The position numbers and the translations under genes are program-made. Below are positions 34,890 to 44,187 of a DNA stretch of 64,000 nucleotides, piece after piece. This stretch comes from Rhizobium leucaenae USDA 9039 (lineage in GTDB: Bacteria; Pseudomonadota; Alphaproteobacteria; Rhizobiales; Rhizobiaceae), in contig NZ_AUFB01000003.1 in assembly GCF_000426285.1 (NCBI RefSeq), positions 310,001-374,000 on the forward strand. Reading direction: 5' to 3'. The notes beneath the pieces are model-generated. The model had not been told where the DNA came from. It made no database searches and worked only from the letters and a program-made list of their open reading frames with translations. Each line of letters begins with the position of its first letter. The stretch's first letter is position 1.

Positions 34890-35672
34890 ATGGCGATCTC
34901 TGCGACAGAGAAACAGGAAGAGCCACGGGTGGTTTTATCCGCCCGCGGCCTCCGGCGCGATTTTGGCGGCTTCACGGCCGTCAAGAATGTCGATCTCGAT
35001 GTGCGCCATGCCTGCGTGCATGCGCTGATCGGCCCGAACGGCGCCGGCAAGACGACCGTGTTCAATCTCTTGACCAAGTTCTTGCAGCCGACGCATGGCA
35101 CGATCACGCTGCTCGGCACCGATATTACCAGGACGAAACCGGACAAGGTGGCGCGCATGGGGTTGGTGCGCTCGTTCCAGATTTCGGCGGTCTTTCCACA
35201 CCTCTCCGTGCTCGACAACGTCCGTGTCGCCCTGCAGCGGCCGAACAACCTGGCGCATCAATTCTGGCGGCCGATCTCAGCGCTGGCGAGCCTCGACGAT
35301 CGCGCCGAACAATTGCTGGCGGCGGTCGGCCTCGCGAAAGAGCGCGATGCCATCGCCGCCGATCTCTCCTATGGTCGCAAGCGGGTGCTGGAGATTGCGA
35401 CGACCTTGGCGCTTGATCCCAAGGTGCTGCTGCTCGACGAACCGATGGCCGGCATGGGGCTGGAGGATGTCAACACCATCTCCGCCATCATCCGCGACGT
35501 GGCGCGCGATCGGGCGGTGCTGATGGTGGAACACAATCTCTCCGTCGTTGCCGATATCTGCCATCACGTCACCGTGCTGCAGCGCGGCGAAATCCTTGCC
35601 GAAGGCGACTACAGCACGGTCAGCCAGGACCCGCGCGTCCGCGAGGCCTATATGGGCACGGAGGAGGCTTGA
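34890..35672 (+). CDS. ABC transporter ATP-binding protein, LivG type
   Basis: 260-residue ATPase. Walker A GPNGAGKTT is near residue 49, the signature is LSYGRKRVLEIA (a LivG-type variant of LSGGQ), Walker B is VLLLDEPMAGMG, and the switch His is in VEHNL. The insertion FQISAVFPHLSVLDNV is usual in the LivG subfamily. It pairs with the LivF-type ATPase downstream, whose ATG is two bases after this stop. It powers uptake of the ligand bound by the preceding protein. Confidence 0.93.
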   Translation: MAISATEKQEEPRVVLSARGLRRDFGGFTAVKNVDLDVRHACVHALIGPNGAGKTTVFNLLTKFLQPTHGTITLLGTDITRTKPDKVARMGLVRSFQISAVFPHLSVLDNVRVALQRPNNLAHQFWRPISALASLDDRAEQLLAAVGLAKERDAIAADLSYGRKRVLEIATTLALDPKVLLLDEPMAGMGLEDVNTISAIIRDVARDRAVLMVEHNLSVVADICHHVTVLQRGEILAEGDYSTVSQDPRVREAYMGTEEA

Positions 35673-35674
35673 GC

Positions 35675-36376
35675 ATGGCGGCACTGCTTGAAGTCCAGGG
35701 TCTCAATGCCTGGTATGGCGAAAGCCACATATTGCATGGTGTCGACATGAATGTCGGCGAGGGCGAAACCATCACCATTCTCGGCCGCAACGGCGTCGGC
35801 AAGACGACCACGCTGCGCACCATCATCGGCATCGTCCGGGCGCGCAAGGGCAAGATCGCCTTTGCCGGCGCCGACATGATGCAGGTGCCGCTGCACAAGA
35901 CGGCGCACAGGGGCATCGGTTTCGTGCCGGAGGAGCGGGGGATATTCTCGACGCTCAACGTTCATGAAAACCTGATGCTGCCGCCGGTGGTGGCGCAGGG
36001 CGGGATGACGGTCGACGAGATTTTCGAGCTGTTTCCCAATCTGTACGAGCGCCGCAACAGCCCCGGCACGAAACTCTCCGGCGGCGAGCAGCAAATGCTC
36101 GCCATGGCGCGCATTCTGCGCACCGGCGTGCGAATGCTGCTGCTCGACGAGCCGACCGAGGGACTGGCCCCCGTCATCGTCCAGCGCATCGGCGAGGTGT
36201 TGAAGAAACTGAAGGAGCGCGGCATGACCATTCTGCTAGTCGAGCAGAATTTCCGCTTCGCCAGCCGCATTGCCGATCGTTTCTATCTGATGGATCATGG
36301 CCAGATGGTCTCCGAATTTCCGGTCGGCGAATTGCCGGAGCGGATGGGCATGCTGCACAAGGTTCTGGGGGTCTGA
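35675..36376 (+). CDS. ABC transporter ATP-binding protein, LivF type
   Basis: 233-residue ATPase starting MAALLEVQGLNAWYGESHI. Walker A GRNGVGKTT, signature LSGGEQQMLAMAR, Walker B MLLLDEPTEGLAP and switch VEQNFRF are all present; the TEGLAP form is typical of LivF. The TTG at 35669 overlaps the previous stop and is rejected in favour of the ATG with GGAGG upstream. It acts as a heterodimer with the LivG-type ATPase. Confidence 0.93.
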   Translation: MAALLEVQGLNAWYGESHILHGVDMNVGEGETITILGRNGVGKTTTLRTIIGIVRARKGKIAFAGADMMQVPLHKTAHRGIGFVPEERGIFSTLNVHENLMLPPVVAQGGMTVDEIFELFPNLYERRNSPGTKLSGGEQQMLAMARILRTGVRMLLLDEPTEGLAPVIVQRIGEVLKKLKERGMTILLVEQNFRFASRIADRFYLMDHGQMVSEFPVGELPERMGMLHKVLGV

Positions 36377-36380
36377 TGCC

Positions 36381-37268
36381 ATGACCATGATATTCGACAT
36401 CCCATTGCAGGCGCTTCTCGGACAATTGCTGATCGGGCTGATCAACGGTTCCTTCTATGCGCTGCTAAGCCTCGGACTGGCGATCATCTTCGGCATGCTA
36501 CGGGTGATCAATTTCGCCCATGGTGCGCTTTATATGCTTGGCGCCTTCACCGCCTATCTGCTGCTCGCCTATGCCGGCATCGGTTACTGGCCGTCGCTGG
36601 TGCTGGCGCCGTTGATCGTCGGCCTGTTCGGCGCGATCGTCGAGCGCCTGTGCCTGCGCCGGCTCTACAAGGTCGATCCGCTCTATGGTCTGCTCTTTAC
36701 CTTCGGCATGGCGCTGACTGTCGAAGGCACGTTCCGTTATCTCTACGGTTCGTCCGGCCAACCCTATGCCGTGCCGACGGCGCTGGCGGGCGGCGTCAAT
36801 CTCGGTTTCATGTTCCTGCCGATCTATCGCGGCTGGGTGATCGTCGTGTCGCTTATCGTCTGCATCGGCACCTGGCTGCTGATCGAAAAGACCAAGCTCG
36901 GTGCCTATCTGCGTGCGGCAACGGAAAATTCGGTTCTGGTACAGGTTTTCGGCGTTAACGTACCGGTGCTTCTGACGCTGACCTATGCCTTCGGCGTCGC
37001 GCTCGCCGCCCTTGCCGGGGTGCTGGCCGCCCCGATCTACCAGGTCTCGCCGCTGATGGGATCGAACATGATCATCATCGTCTTCGCGGTGGTCGTCGTC
37101 GGCGGCATGGGCTCGATCATGGGCGCCATCATTACTGGCTATGTGCTTGGTGTAGCAGAAGGCCTGACGAAGGTTTTCTATCCGGAAGCATCCAACATCG
37201 TCATCTTCGTGATCATGGCGATCGTGCTGCTCCTCAGGCCCGCAGGCCTCTTTGGCCGGGATGCGTGA
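36381..37268 (+). CDS. ABC transporter permease, LivH type
   Basis: 295-residue inner-membrane permease with about eight hydrophobic segments. The N-terminal signature LLIGLINGSFYALLSLGLAIIFGMLRVINFAHGALYM is the LivH hallmark (QxxxGLxxGxxYALxALGLxLIFGVxxxxNFAHG). The coupling region EKTKLGAYLRAATENSVLVQVFGV follows at mid-length. It starts four bases after livF-type stop. An in-frame extension back to 36297 lies in the upstream gene and is rejected. Confidence 0.93.
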   Translation: MTMIFDIPLQALLGQLLIGLINGSFYALLSLGLAIIFGMLRVINFAHGALYMLGAFTAYLLLAYAGIGYWPSLVLAPLIVGLFGAIVERLCLRRLYKVDPLYGLLFTFGMALTVEGTFRYLYGSSGQPYAVPTALAGGVNLGFMFLPIYRGWVIVVSLIVCIGTWLLIEKTKLGAYLRAATENSVLVQVFGVNVPVLLTLTYAFGVALAALAGVLAAPIYQVSPLMGSNMIIIVFAVVVVGGMGSIMGAIITGYVLGVAEGLTKVFYPEASNIVIFVIMAIVLLLRPAGLFGRDA

Positions 37269-37269
37269 C

Positions 37270-38256
37270 ATGGCTGATATGACCGATACGCTGAAATCCG
37301 AAAGCCGCCGCCCCTCGTCCGTGCAGAAGGGCTTCCTGATCGCCGGCCTGGTCCTGCTGATCTGGGCACCGTTTTTCATCTACCCCATCTTCGTCATGAA
37401 GGTGCTCTGCTTCGCGCTGTTCGCCTGTGCCTTCAACCTGCTGCTCGGCTATACCGGCCTTCTGTCCTTCGGCCACGCCACCTTCTTCGGCGGCGCGGCC
37501 TATTTCACGGCATATAGCGTGAAGGCCTGGGGGGTGCCGCCGGAACTCGGCATTCTGATCGGCGTTGCCGGCGCTGCGCTACTCGGCCTGATCATGGGCT
37601 TCGTCGCCATCCGCCGGCAGGGCATCTATTTCGCCATGATCACCCTGGCGCTGTCCTACATGTTCTATTTCTTCTGCCTGCAGGCGAAGTTCACCCAGGG
37701 CGAAGACGGCATTCAGTCGGTGCCGCGCGGCTATCTCTTCGGCGTCATCGACCTGAATAATTCGTTCAACATGTATTATTTCGTGCTAGCGGTGTTCATC
37801 ATCGGCGTGCTGATCATCTGGCGCTTCATCAATTCACCCTTCGGCATGATCCTGAAGTCGATCCGGGAAAACGAGCAGCGGGCGATTTCGCTCGGCTATT
37901 CCGTAGCGCATTACAAACTCGGCGCCTTCGTGATGTCGGCGGCACTTGCCGGGCTTGCGGGTGCGGTCAAGGCGCTGGTTTTCCAGTTCGCGACGCTGAC
38001 GGATGTCGCCTGGCAGATGTCGGGCGAGGTGATCCTGATGACCTTGCTCGGCGGCATTGGCACGTTGATCGGCCCGCTTTTCGGTGCCGGCTTCGTGGCA
38101 ACGCTGGAAAACTACCTCGCGACGTCGGAATTTCCGGTCACCGTTATCACCGGCATCGTCTTCATGGTCTGCGTGCTGCTCTTCCGCCGCGGTATTATCG
38201 GCGAGTTCTACGCTTCGCGGCTGGGGCGGAAGCTTGGATTCGAGTATCGGCGGTAA
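37270..38256 (+). CDS. ABC transporter permease, LivM type
   Basis: 328-residue inner-membrane permease with about nine hydrophobic segments. Signature ACAFNLLLGYTGLLSFGHATFFGGAAYF identifies the LivM subfamily; SPFGMILKSIRENEQRAISLGY is the ATPase-coupling loop. Several nearby starts are possible (37261, 37270, 37279); the ATG just past the upstream stop is used. Last gene of the importer block; a palindromic repeat separates it from the GMC oxidoreductase. Confidence 0.92.
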   Translation: MADMTDTLKSESRRPSSVQKGFLIAGLVLLIWAPFFIYPIFVMKVLCFALFACAFNLLLGYTGLLSFGHATFFGGAAYFTAYSVKAWGVPPELGILIGVAGAALLGLIMGFVAIRRQGIYFAMITLALSYMFYFFCLQAKFTQGEDGIQSVPRGYLFGVIDLNNSFNMYYFVLAVFIIGVLIIWRFINSPFGMILKSIRENEQRAISLGYSVAHYKLGAFVMSAALAGLAGAVKALVFQFATLTDVAWQMSGEVILMTLLGGIGTLIGPLFGAGFVATLENYLATSEFPVTVITGIVFMVCVLLFRRGIIGEFYASRLGRKLGFEYRR

Positions 38257-38280
38257 AAATTAGGCCCATGCATTTTTGGT

Positions 38281-38418
38281 ATGCACCCCCTCACCCCAGC
38301 CCTCTCTCGGAGGGGAGAGGGGGAATTGTTTCTGAAATTCGGTGGATTGGTGGGCGCCGCAAATGCCGAAATAGTCCCCTCTCCCCTCGGGGAGAGGGTT
38401 AGGGTGAGGGGGCATGCA
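38281..38418. repeat. Long palindromic repeat family C between importer and oxidoreductase
   Basis: The left arm (38281-38306, containing CACCCCCTCACCCCAGCCC) and the right arm (38392-38418, containing GGGTTAGGGTGAGGGGG) are near-complementary. Inner stretches rich in GGGGAGAGG and CCCCTCTCCCC extend the stem. The right arm runs up to one base before the downstream start codon and carries GAGGGGG, which serves as its Shine-Dalgarno. Confidence 0.75.
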
Positions 38419-38419
38419 G

Positions 38420-40015
38420 ATGGACCGCTTCGACTACATCATCATCGGCGCCGGCAGTGCCGGCTGTGTGCTTGCCAACCGGCTGTCGGCGGATCGCAAC
38501 AACAGGGTCCTGCTTTTGGAGGCGGGCGGTAGCGACAATTACCACTGGATCCACATCCCGGTCGGTTATCTCTATTGCATCAACAATCCCCGCACGGACT
38601 GGTGCTTCACCACCGCGCCGGAAGTCGGGTTAAACGGCCGCTCGCTGAATTATCCTCGCGGCAAGGTGCTTGGTGGCTGCTCTTCGATCAACGGCATGAT
38701 CTATATGCGCGGCCAGGCACGGGATTACGATCTCTGGCGGCAGCTCGGCTGCACTGGCTGGGGCTGGGACGATGTGCTGCCCTATTTCGTCAAATCCGAA
38801 GACCATTATAGGGGCAAGGACGAGATGCACGGCGCCGGCGGCGAATGGCGGGTCGAGAAGGCTCGCGTGCGCTGGGATGTCCTCGATGCCTTCCAGGCGG
38901 CCGCACGCGAAGCCGGCATTCCCGAAACCGCGGATTTCAATCGTGGCAACAATGAGGGTTCCGGCTATTTCGACGTCAACCAGCGCGCCGGCATCCGCTG
39001 GAACACCGCCAAGGCCTTCCTGCGGCCGGCACTGAAACAGGGCAATCTCACAGTTCTTACCAAGGCGCAGGTCCGCAGCCTGCTGATCGAGGACGATGCC
39101 GTGACCGGTGTCGAGTTCCAGCATGACGGCATCACCAAACGCGCCTATGCTGACAAGGAGACGGTGCTTTCTGCGGGCGCGATCGGCTCGCCGCAGATTC
39201 TCGAACTGTCCGGGCTCGGTCGCGGCGAGGTCTTGAGCCAGGCCGGCATCGAGGTGGTGCGGGAGGTCAAGGCGATCGGCGAAAACCTCCAGGATCACCT
39301 GCAACTGCGCATGGCCTATAAGGTGACTGGCGTGCCGACCTTGAACGAGAAGGCGACGAAGTTCTTCGGCAAAGCAGCCATCGGCCTGGAATATCTTATG
39401 CGCCGCTCCGGACCAATGGCGATGGCGCCGAGCCAGCTCGGCATCTTCACCCGCTCCGGCCCCGACAAGGAAACGCCGGACCTGCAATATCACGTGCAGC
39501 CGGTCTCGCTCGATAAGTTCGGCGATCCCGTCCATTCCTTTCCGGCGATCACCGCCAGCGTCTGCAATCTGAGGCCGGAAAGTCGCGGCTCGGTACATAT
39601 CCAGAGCCCCGAATTCACCGCTCAGCCGGTGATCAGTCCAAACTATCTCTCGGCATCGCGCGACCGCGAAATTGCCGTGCGTTCCATCCGGCTGACGCGG
39701 CGGATCGTGGAGCAGCCGTCTTTCGCCAAGTTCAAACCAGAAGAATTCAAGCCCGGCCCGTCCTATCAGACCGACGCTGACCTCGAGCGCGCCGCCGGCG
39801 ATATCGGCACGACGATCTTTCATCCGGTCGGCACCTGCCGCATGGGAGGCGATCCGCAAAGCGTGGTCGATCCGCGCCTGCGGTTTCGGGCGTTGGCAAG
39901 ACTTCGGATCGCCGACGCGTCCGTCATGCCGTCGATCACCTCGGGCAACACCAACTCGCCGACCATCATGATTGCGGAAAAAGCGGCGGAGATGATCCTT
40001 GCCGACAACCGCTGA
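38420..40015 (+). CDS. GMC family FAD-dependent oxidoreductase (choline/alcohol dehydrogenase-like)
   Basis: 531-residue flavoenzyme oxidising an alcohol group. The N-terminal dinucleotide motif YIIIGAGSAGCVLANRL, GMC signature 1 region NYPRGKVLGGCSSINGMIYMRG, and signature 2 region GAIGSPQILELSGLG are present; the C-terminal FHPVGTCRMGG carries the active-site His, and NTNSPTIMIAEKAAEMI closes the protein. ATG 38420 is chosen because GAGGGGG lies seven bases upstream; the ATG at 38414 would be too close. It resembles rhizobial BetA-like paralogues, but substrate is unknown. It follows the importer operon, which may bring in its substrate. Confidence 0.92.
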   Translation: MDRFDYIIIGAGSAGCVLANRLSADRNNRVLLLEAGGSDNYHWIHIPVGYLYCINNPRTDWCFTTAPEVGLNGRSLNYPRGKVLGGCSSINGMIYMRGQARDYDLWRQLGCTGWGWDDVLPYFVKSEDHYRGKDEMHGAGGEWRVEKARVRWDVLDAFQAAAREAGIPETADFNRGNNEGSGYFDVNQRAGIRWNTAKAFLRPALKQGNLTVLTKAQVRSLLIEDDAVTGVEFQHDGITKRAYADKETVLSAGAIGSPQILELSGLGRGEVLSQAGIEVVREVKAIGENLQDHLQLRMAYKVTGVPTLNEKATKFFGKAAIGLEYLMRRSGPMAMAPSQLGIFTRSGPDKETPDLQYHVQPVSLDKFGDPVHSFPAITASVCNLRPESRGSVHIQSPEFTAQPVISPNYLSASRDREIAVRSIRLTRRIVEQPSFAKFKPEEFKPGPSYQTDADLERAAGDIGTTIFHPVGTCRMGGDPQSVVDPRLRFRALARLRIADASVMPSITSGNTNSPTIMIAEKAAEMILADNR

Positions 40016-40057
40016 GCGCCTATTGATGGGGATGGAGGCAGGATAGGGAGTTTTCGA

Positions 40058-41116
40058 ATGCACAGCATAGACGAGGTCATCATCGGCCGGCAGGGATCGG
40101 CGGGGCTCATCCGCCTCAATCGGCCGCAGGCGCTGAACAGCCTGACGCTGCCGATGATCCGGGCGATTGAAGCGGCGCTTGCTGATTTTGCGGCCGATCC
40201 GTCCGTCGCCAGCGTCATCGTCAGGGGAGAGGGCGACCGCGCCTTCTGCGCCGGCGGCGATATCCGCCTGCTACATGAGAGTGGCAAACGAGGCTCTCCA
40301 GACGCCGAGACCTTCTGGCGCGAGGAATTCCGCCTGAACCACGCCATCGCCCGCTATCCCAAACCCTATGTGGCGCTGATGGACGGCATCACCATGGGCG
40401 GCGGCGTCGGGCTGTCCTCGCATGGCAGCCATCGCGTCGCCACCGAACGCACCCGGCTCGCCATGCCGGAAACCGGCATCGGCTATTTTCCCGATGTCGG
40501 CGCCACCTGGCTTTTGCCGCGGGCGCCCGGCGAAGCCGGCACATGGATGGGACTGACCGGCCTTGCCATCCATGCCGCTGACGCGATCCAAGCGCGGCTG
40601 GCCGATCATTGCGTTGCGTCTTCCGATCTCTCCGCATTGATCGAGGCGATCGGCGCGCTCCCCGCCGCTGCATCGCCGGCCGATGTGCATGGGGTGATTG
40701 CGGGCATGGCGATTTCCGCCGGCGAAAGCCGCCTGACCGTCCACCGCAATATGATCGATCGGGCTTTGGCATATGACACCGTCGAGGACATTCAGGAGGC
40801 TCTGGCGCGAGAGGCGGGCGATTTCGCCGCCGAGACCCGGCAGATCATCGGCACGCGCTCTCCGACCAGCCTGAAACTGACGTTGCGGCTGCTGCGCGCC
40901 GGGCGCAACAGTGCGAGCCTTGCCGAATGCCTGGATCGTGAACTCGGCGCCTGCCTGCGGATATTGTATAATCCCGACTTTTACGAAGGCGTCCGCGCTG
41001 CCGTCATCGACAAGGATCGCAATCCGAAATGGTCGCCGGCAAGCCTTGCCGAGGTCGAAGATGCCGCCATCGATCGCTTCTTCGTGCCGGCGCAACCGCC
41101 ACTTTTCGCGATGTAA
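40058..41116 (+). CDS. Enoyl-CoA hydratase/isomerase family, probable 3-hydroxyisobutyryl-CoA hydrolase
   Basis: 352-residue crotonase-fold enzyme. The oxyanion-hole segments RAFCAGGDIRLLHES and DGITMGGGVGLSSHGSHRV, together with the catalytic region MPETGIGYFPDVGATWLLPR, match 3-hydroxyisobutyryl-CoA hydrolases rather than ordinary hydratases. It is followed 21 bases later by 3-hydroxyisobutyrate dehydrogenase, the next enzyme of valine breakdown, which strengthens the call. Preceded by AGGGAG. Confidence 0.88.
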   Translation: MHSIDEVIIGRQGSAGLIRLNRPQALNSLTLPMIRAIEAALADFAADPSVASVIVRGEGDRAFCAGGDIRLLHESGKRGSPDAETFWREEFRLNHAIARYPKPYVALMDGITMGGGVGLSSHGSHRVATERTRLAMPETGIGYFPDVGATWLLPRAPGEAGTWMGLTGLAIHAADAIQARLADHCVASSDLSALIEAIGALPAAASPADVHGVIAGMAISAGESRLTVHRNMIDRALAYDTVEDIQEALAREAGDFAAETRQIIGTRSPTSLKLTLRLLRAGRNSASLAECLDRELGACLRILYNPDFYEGVRAAVIDKDRNPKWSPASLAEVEDAAIDRFFVPAQPPLFAM

Positions 41117-41137
41117 AGAGAATGGGAGGAAAGCATC

Positions 41138-42019
41138 ATGACACGGATCGCATTCATCGGGCTCGGCAATATGGGTGGTCCCATGGCCGCCAATCTGGTC
41201 AAGGCCGGCCACGACGTCGTGGGCTTCGATCTCTCCCATGATATGCTGAAGGCCGCCGAGGCGACGGGCGTCAAGGCCGCAAACGTGCTGACCGAGGCGC
41301 TCGCCGATGCCGAAGCCGTCGTCACCATGTTGCCGAAAGGGCAGCATGTGTTGACGGTCTGGACCGATATCCTGCGCTCCGTGCCGAAGGGTACTTTGCT
41401 GATCGACAGTTCGACCATCGATGTCGACAGTGCCCGCAAAGCCCATGCCATGGCTGGCGATGTCGGCTGCCTGTCACTGGATGCGCCGGTCTCCGGCGGC
41501 ACCGGGGGCGCTGCGGCCGGAACGCTCACCTTCATGGCCGGCGGCTCGACGGAGAGTTTCGCAGGCGCCAAACCCCTGCTGGAAGTGATGGGCCGGAAGA
41601 TCGTCCATTGCGGCGATGCGGGTGCGGGGCAGGCGGCAAAGATCTGCAACAACATGATCCTCGGCATTTCCATGATCGGCGTCTGCGAGGCCTTCGTACT
41701 TGGCGAAAAGCTCGGCCTATCGCACCAGGCTCTCTTTGATGTGGCTTCCACGTCGTCCGGCCAGTGCTGGTCGATCAACACCTATTGCCCGGTGCCTGGG
41801 CCGGTGCCGACTTCGCCGGCTAACACCGACTACAAGCCCGGCTTCTCGGCAGCCCTGATGCTGAAGGATCTGCGCCTGTCACAGGAGGCGGCTTTGTCGA
41901 GCGGCGCATCGACGCCTCTGGGTGCCGAGGCGGCGCAGCTTTACGCACTCTTCGAAAAGCTCGGCAATGGCGGCCGCGATTTTTCGGCGATTATTGAGAT
42001 GTTTCGCGAGGCGGAGTGA
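41138..42019 (+). CDS. mmsB: 3-hydroxyisobutyrate dehydrogenase
   Basis: 293-residue beta-hydroxyacid dehydrogenase oxidising 3-hydroxyisobutyrate to methylmalonate semialdehyde. NAD-binding GLGNMGGPMAANLVKAGHDV is at the N-terminus, substrate-binding DAPVSGGTGGAAAGTLTFM in the middle, and catalytic Lys168 in GAGQAAKICNNM. Good Shine-Dalgarno (GGGAGG). It pairs with the preceding CoA hydrolase as the middle steps of valine catabolism. It ends five bases before the stop of the convergent helicase. Confidence 0.94.
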   Translation: MTRIAFIGLGNMGGPMAANLVKAGHDVVGFDLSHDMLKAAEATGVKAANVLTEALADAEAVVTMLPKGQHVLTVWTDILRSVPKGTLLIDSSTIDVDSARKAHAMAGDVGCLSLDAPVSGGTGGAAAGTLTFMAGGSTESFAGAKPLLEVMGRKIVHCGDAGAGQAAKICNNMILGISMIGVCEAFVLGEKLGLSHQALFDVASTSSGQCWSINTYCPVPGPVPTSPANTDYKPGFSAALMLKDLRLSQEAALSSGASTPLGAEAAQLYALFEKLGNGGRDFSAIIEMFREAE

Positions 42020-42024
42020 GTCTA

Positions 42025-44094
42025 TTACCGCCACATGCCGCGCATGCGCGCGCCCACATCGACTCTTACCTGCCGCGCCCTAATGGCGGCGGCGCTTTCA
42101 GCTCTTGCCTGTGGCCAGCCGCAGACTTCGAAAAATTGCAGCAATGTCGCCGGGATGAAGCGCGTGCGCGAGGCAAAGACGTGCTTGTCGCCCTGTGCAT
42201 GCTGACCATGCACGAAGAACCGTTGCGGGATGACGAGATCGAGATTGTCTTTCGCCCGTGTCATGGCGACATAGAGCAGCCGTCGTTCCTCCTCGATCTC
42301 GGAGGAAGAGCCGACCGCGAGATCTGCCGGAATGCAGCCGTCGACGGCATTGAGGACGAACACCTTCGTCCATTCCTGCCCCTTGGCGGAATGGATGGTC
42401 GAGAGGATGAGATAGTCCTCGTCGAGCAGCGGCACGCCCGCTTGATCGCTGGTGGCATCGGGGGGATCGAGCGTCAGTTCGGTCAGGAAGCGCTCCCGCG
42501 AGCCATAGCCGCCGGCGATCTGTTCAAGCTGGATCAAGTCTGCCTGGCGCGTTGCTGCGTCCTCGTGCGCCCGCTCCAGATGCGGTTCGTACCACTGTCG
42601 CACCAGACCGATTTCCGCCGGCCATCCGGCCTTGCCGCTCTTCAGCTCCTGCATGGTCGCAACGAAAGCCGTCCAGTCCTCGCCCGAGCGCGGCGGTGCC
42701 GGAAAATCGGCGAGAGCGGCCATCGGACTGGCCTGTTCCCCGATATGGTCGAGCACGCGCTGGGCGGTCGAAGGCCCGACGCCCGGCAAAAGCTGCATCA
42801 ACCGGAAGCCCGCAACGCGATCACGCGGATTCTGCGCAAAGCGCAAAGCGGCGAGCATGTCCTTGACATGGGCGCTGTCGAGAAATTTCAGTCCGCCGAA
42901 TTTAACGAAGGGGATGTTGCGGCGGGTAAGTTCGACTTCCAATGGTCCGCTATGGTGCGAGGCGCGGAAAAGTACGGCCTGCTGCTTGAGCGTCGCACCA
43001 CTCTCCCGATTTTCCAGTATCTGATCGGCGATATAACGCGCCTGATCGCTTTCGTCGCGCACGGTGACCAGCCGCGGGCGCTCGGCGCTCTGACGTTCGG
43101 TGCGCAGGTTTTTGGTGAAACGCTCGGAAGCAAGATCGATCACCGCGTTGGCGGCGGCCAGGATCGGCTGCGTCGAGCGGTAGTTGCGGTCGAGCGTGAC
43201 GATGTTGGCGGCGGGGCTAAACGAGGCCGGGAAGTCGAGGATGTTGCGGACGGTAGCCGCGCGAAAGGAATAGATCGACTGCGCATCGTCGCCGACGACG
43301 GTCAGCCCCTGACCGTCAGGCTTCAACGCCATTAGGATCGACGACTGCAGCCGGTTGGTATCCTGATATTCGTCGACCAGCACATGGTCGAAGCGGCCGC
43401 CGATATCTTCGGCAATCAGCGGCTCGTGCAGCATATGCGCCCAATAGAGCAGCAAATCATCGTAATCGAGCACATTCTGCACCTGCTTGGCCTCGACATA
43501 GGCCGCGAAGAGGTCGCGCAACTGCGTGTCCCAGGCGGCGCACCAGGGGAAGAAATCGCGCAGTATCTCTTCGAGAGGCGCTTCCGAATTGACGGCGCGC
43601 GAATAGATCGAGAGGCAGGTCGCCTTGGTCGGAAAGCGGTTTTCCTGCTTGGAGAAGCCGAGCTCATGGCGCACGAGGTTCATCAGGTCGGCGCTGTCTT
43701 CGCGGTCATGGATCGTGAAGGCCGGATCGAGGCCGATCTGTTCGGCATAGTCGCGCAGCAGCCGCGCGCCGATGCCATGAAACGTACCGGTCCAGGCCAG
43801 CGCGTCGGCCATGATGCCGGCATTGGCGCCAAGCACATCGCGACAGATGCGCTCGACGCGGCGGCCCATTTCGGCCGCCGCCCGGCGGGAAAAAGTCATC
43901 AGCAGGATGCGGCGGGGATCGGCGCCTTTGACGATGAGATGCGCGACGCGATGGGCCAGCGTATTGGTCTTGCCGGAGCCCGCACCGGCAATCACCAGCA
44001 GCGGCCCGGCGATATGGCTGCCTGCGATCGTCGTGCCGTGCTCCACCGCCAGGCGCTGCTCCGGGTTCAGCTTTTCCAGATAGGCAGCGGTCAT
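42025..44094 (-). CDS. UvrD/PcrA-like superfamily 1 DNA helicase
   Basis: 689-residue ATP-dependent 3'-5' helicase. N-terminal LNPEQRLAVEH, Walker A AGAGSGKTNTLAHR, TGTFHGIGARLLR, DEYQDTN, VGDDAQSIYSFRAA, and C-terminal motifs STIHSAKGQEWTKVFVL and EERRLLYVAMTRAKDNL are all present. It is shorter than canonical UvrD (about 720-850 residues) and lacks the usual basic C-terminal tail, so it is probably a paralogue rather than the housekeeping copy. A LexA-type box 79 bases upstream suggests SOS control. Confidence 0.92.
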   Translation of the reverse strand: MTAAYLEKLNPEQRLAVEHGTTIAGSHIAGPLLVIAGAGSGKTNTLAHRVAHLIVKGADPRRILLMTFSRRAAAEMGRRVERICRDVLGANAGIMADALAWTGTFHGIGARLLRDYAEQIGLDPAFTIHDREDSADLMNLVRHELGFSKQENRFPTKATCLSIYSRAVNSEAPLEEILRDFFPWCAAWDTQLRDLFAAYVEAKQVQNVLDYDDLLLYWAHMLHEPLIAEDIGGRFDHVLVDEYQDTNRLQSSILMALKPDGQGLTVVGDDAQSIYSFRAATVRNILDFPASFSPAANIVTLDRNYRSTQPILAAANAVIDLASERFTKNLRTERQSAERPRLVTVRDESDQARYIADQILENRESGATLKQQAVLFRASHHSGPLEVELTRRNIPFVKFGGLKFLDSAHVKDMLAALRFAQNPRDRVAGFRLMQLLPGVGPSTAQRVLDHIGEQASPMAALADFPAPPRSGEDWTAFVATMQELKSGKAGWPAEIGLVRQWYEPHLERAHEDAATRQADLIQLEQIAGGYGSRERFLTELTLDPPDATSDQAGVPLLDEDYLILSTIHSAKGQEWTKVFVLNAVDGCIPADLAVGSSSEIEEERRLLYVAMTRAKDNLDLVIPQRFFVHGQHAQGDKHVFASRTRFIPATLLQFFEVCGWPQARAESAAAIRARQVRVDVGARMRGMWR

Positions 44095-44172
44095 GGGCTC
44101 TCCTAAGGCTTCGGACGACAGGCGCGCGAACGCGGAATCTCCGACGAATCATGTTCGCAATAATATCCGAAT

Positions 44173-44187
44173 GTTCGATGAATGTTC
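44173..44187. promoter_or_regulatory. Alphaproteobacterial LexA (SOS) box
   Basis: GTTC-GATGAAT-GTTC matches the alphaproteobacterial consensus GTTC-N7-GTTC exactly. It lies 79 bases upstream of the UvrD-like helicase start. Confidence 0.75.

Noticed and set aside
42016..43335. 439-codon plus-strand frame opposite the UvrD-like helicase
   Set aside because: Shadow of a gene with all helicase motifs; it starts at the very end of mmsB with no separate ribosome-binding site.
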